Source of the DNA: Streptomyces buecherae
GTDB lineage: Bacteria; Actinomycetota; Actinomycetes; Streptomycetales; Streptomycetaceae
NCBI RefSeq assembly: GCF_014295035.1
Contig: NZ_CP060404.1
Location: 5,306,501 to 5,370,500 of the forward strand
Reading direction: 5' to 3'
Length of the DNA stretch: 64,000 nucleotides
The translations under genes were made by a program, and so were the position numbers. The notes below the pieces were generated by a model. The model made no database searches. It was not told the origin of the DNA and saw nothing but the letters and a program-made list of their open reading frames with translations. This document shows, in pieces, positions 63,157 to 64,000 of the stretch (position 1 is the stretch's first letter; each line of letters opens with the position of its first letter).

Positions 63157-64000
63157 ATGGACTGGTTGACCCGACTGCCGTGGATCGGCCCGATCGTGGC
63201 GCGGCTGATGCGTACGCACGCGTGGCGCACGTACGAGACCCTGGAGCGGGTTCACTGGACGCGGCTGGCCGCCGCCATCACCTTCATCAGCTTCCTCGCG
63301 CTGTTTCCGCTGATCACGGTGGGGGCGGCGATCGGTGCCGCGGTACTCAGCGACGCCAGCATGCGCGAACTGGAGGAGAGGCTGGCCGCCCAGGTGCCGG
63401 GCATCTCGGGCCAGCTCGACCTCAGCGGGCTGGTGGAGAACGCGGCCACGGTCGGGGTCCTGGCGGGTGCGGCGCTGCTGTTCACCGGCATCGGCTGGGT
63501 CGGCTCGCTGCGCGAGTGCCTGCGGGCCGTGTGGGAGCTGGACGACGAACACGACAACGTGGTGGCGCGCAAGCTCAAGGACGGCGGCATTCTGCTGGGC
63601 CTCGGTGGGGTGGCCCTCGGCTCGTTCGCCGTCTCCACGTTCGCGGTCACCGCGGTGGGTTGGGCGGCATCGAAGCTGGACATCCCCGAGGACGGGGTGG
63701 GGAGCTGGCTGCTGCGGCTGGCCGCGTTCGCCGCCGCGGTCGGCGCCGACTTCCTGTTGCTGTGCTACGTCCTGACCTGGCTGCCGGGTGTCACCCCGCC
63801 CCGCCGCGCCGTCATCGTCGCCGCGCTCATCGGCGCGATCGGCTTCGAACTGCTGAAGTCGCTGCTGAGCGGCTACATACAGGGCGTGGCGGCGAAGAGC
63901 ATGTACGGGGCGTTCGGCACGCCCATCGCACTGCTGCTGTGGATCAACTTCACGGCCAAGCTCGCGCTGTTCTGCGCGGGTTGGACGGCGACCCCGTCCA
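63157..64000 (+). CDS. YihY/BrkB family membrane protein (partial)
   Basis: The first 281 residues of a multi-pass membrane protein; the gene runs past the window end. It starts MDWLTRLPWIGPIVARLM and contains AAAITFISFLALFPLITVGAAIG, LAGAALLFTGIGWVGSLREC, GGILLGLGGVALGSFAVSTFAV, ADFLLLCYVLTWLPGV and YGAFGTPIALLLWINF, the hallmark segments of the YihY family (once mislabelled ribonuclease BN). Function unknown. A TAGAAA element seven bases before the ATG could make the message leaderless. Confidence 0.9.
   Translation, partial: MDWLTRLPWIGPIVARLMRTHAWRTYETLERVHWTRLAAAITFISFLALFPLITVGAAIGAAVLSDASMRELEERLAAQVPGISGQLDLSGLVENAATVGVLAGAALLFTGIGWVGSLRECLRAVWELDDEHDNVVARKLKDGGILLGLGGVALGSFAVSTFAVTAVGWAASKLDIPEDGVGSWLLRLAAFAAAVGADFLLLCYVLTWLPGVTPPRRAVIVAALIGAIGFELLKSLLSGYIQGVAAKSMYGAFGTPIALLLWINFTAKLALFCAGWTATPS

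Overview
The window looks like core chromosome of a Streptomyces. Base composition is very GC-rich with G/C at most third codon positions, GTG starts and leaderless-type promoters are common, and proteins carry long Ala/Pro/Gly linkers. From memory, the gene order (NlpC/P60, pcrA, M23 peptidase, icmB, SWIM/MoxR/VWA cluster, sucCD, purNH, folD, mdh, betaine genes, rocD, trpS) matches a conserved block of the S. coelicolor chromosome around SCO4796-SCO4839. No insertion sequence, prophage, CRISPR array, rRNA or tRNA was seen.

Region 1 (1-11.3 kb): a Uma2 nuclease-fold protein; a nitric-oxide module (flavohaemoglobin hmp and its Rrf2/NsrR-type Fe-S regulator, with matching operator-like sites before both genes); an NlpC/P60 cell-wall hydrolase behind a c-di-AMP (ydaO-type) riboswitch; the helicase gene pcrA behind a perfect PafBC (RecA-NDp) DNA-damage promoter; a membrane-anchored M23 peptidase with a long repetitive N-terminus; and icmB, a stand-alone cobalamin-binding mutase subunit.

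Region 2 (11.5-21.4 kb): a poorly characterised cluster of DUF5691 and SWIM zinc-finger genes on the minus strand, with MoxR AAA+ ATPase and DUF5682 genes on the plus strand. Here DUF5682 is fused in frame to a VWA domain. The short divergent region holds a perfect PafBC promoter facing the SWIM gene and a degenerate one facing moxR. With the pcrA promoter, this suggests a DNA-damage-controlled chaperone/metal-binding system, the most interesting lead in the window.

Region 3 (22.4-40.6 kb): central metabolism and membrane proteins. sucCD (Crp-like site upstream); a membrane-tethered sigma-like protein; a DUF6350 membrane-protein gene that appears frameshifted; a Gln/Gly-rich membrane protein; purN-purH; folD and a DUF3017 protein; an HTH-TM-DUF2690 protein; and mdh with an 18-bp palindrome next to its promoter. 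Two DnaA boxes follow mdh.

Region 4 (41-52.3 kb): a secreted metallophosphoesterase, a lipoprotein, and a choline-to-glycine-betaine operon (betB, betA) with a ProU-type ABC transporter (ATPase, double permease, binding lipoprotein).

Region 5 (52.8-64 kb): PEP-mutase-family and AhpD-type genes divergent from a MocR regulator; rocD; trpS; a 2H phosphoesterase; a TetR regulator; a HelD/HelR-type RNA-polymerase motor protein; and the start of a YihY/BrkB membrane protein cut by the window end. Several intergenic regions here and in region 4 hold short tandem repeats (9, 7, 26 and about 100 bp).
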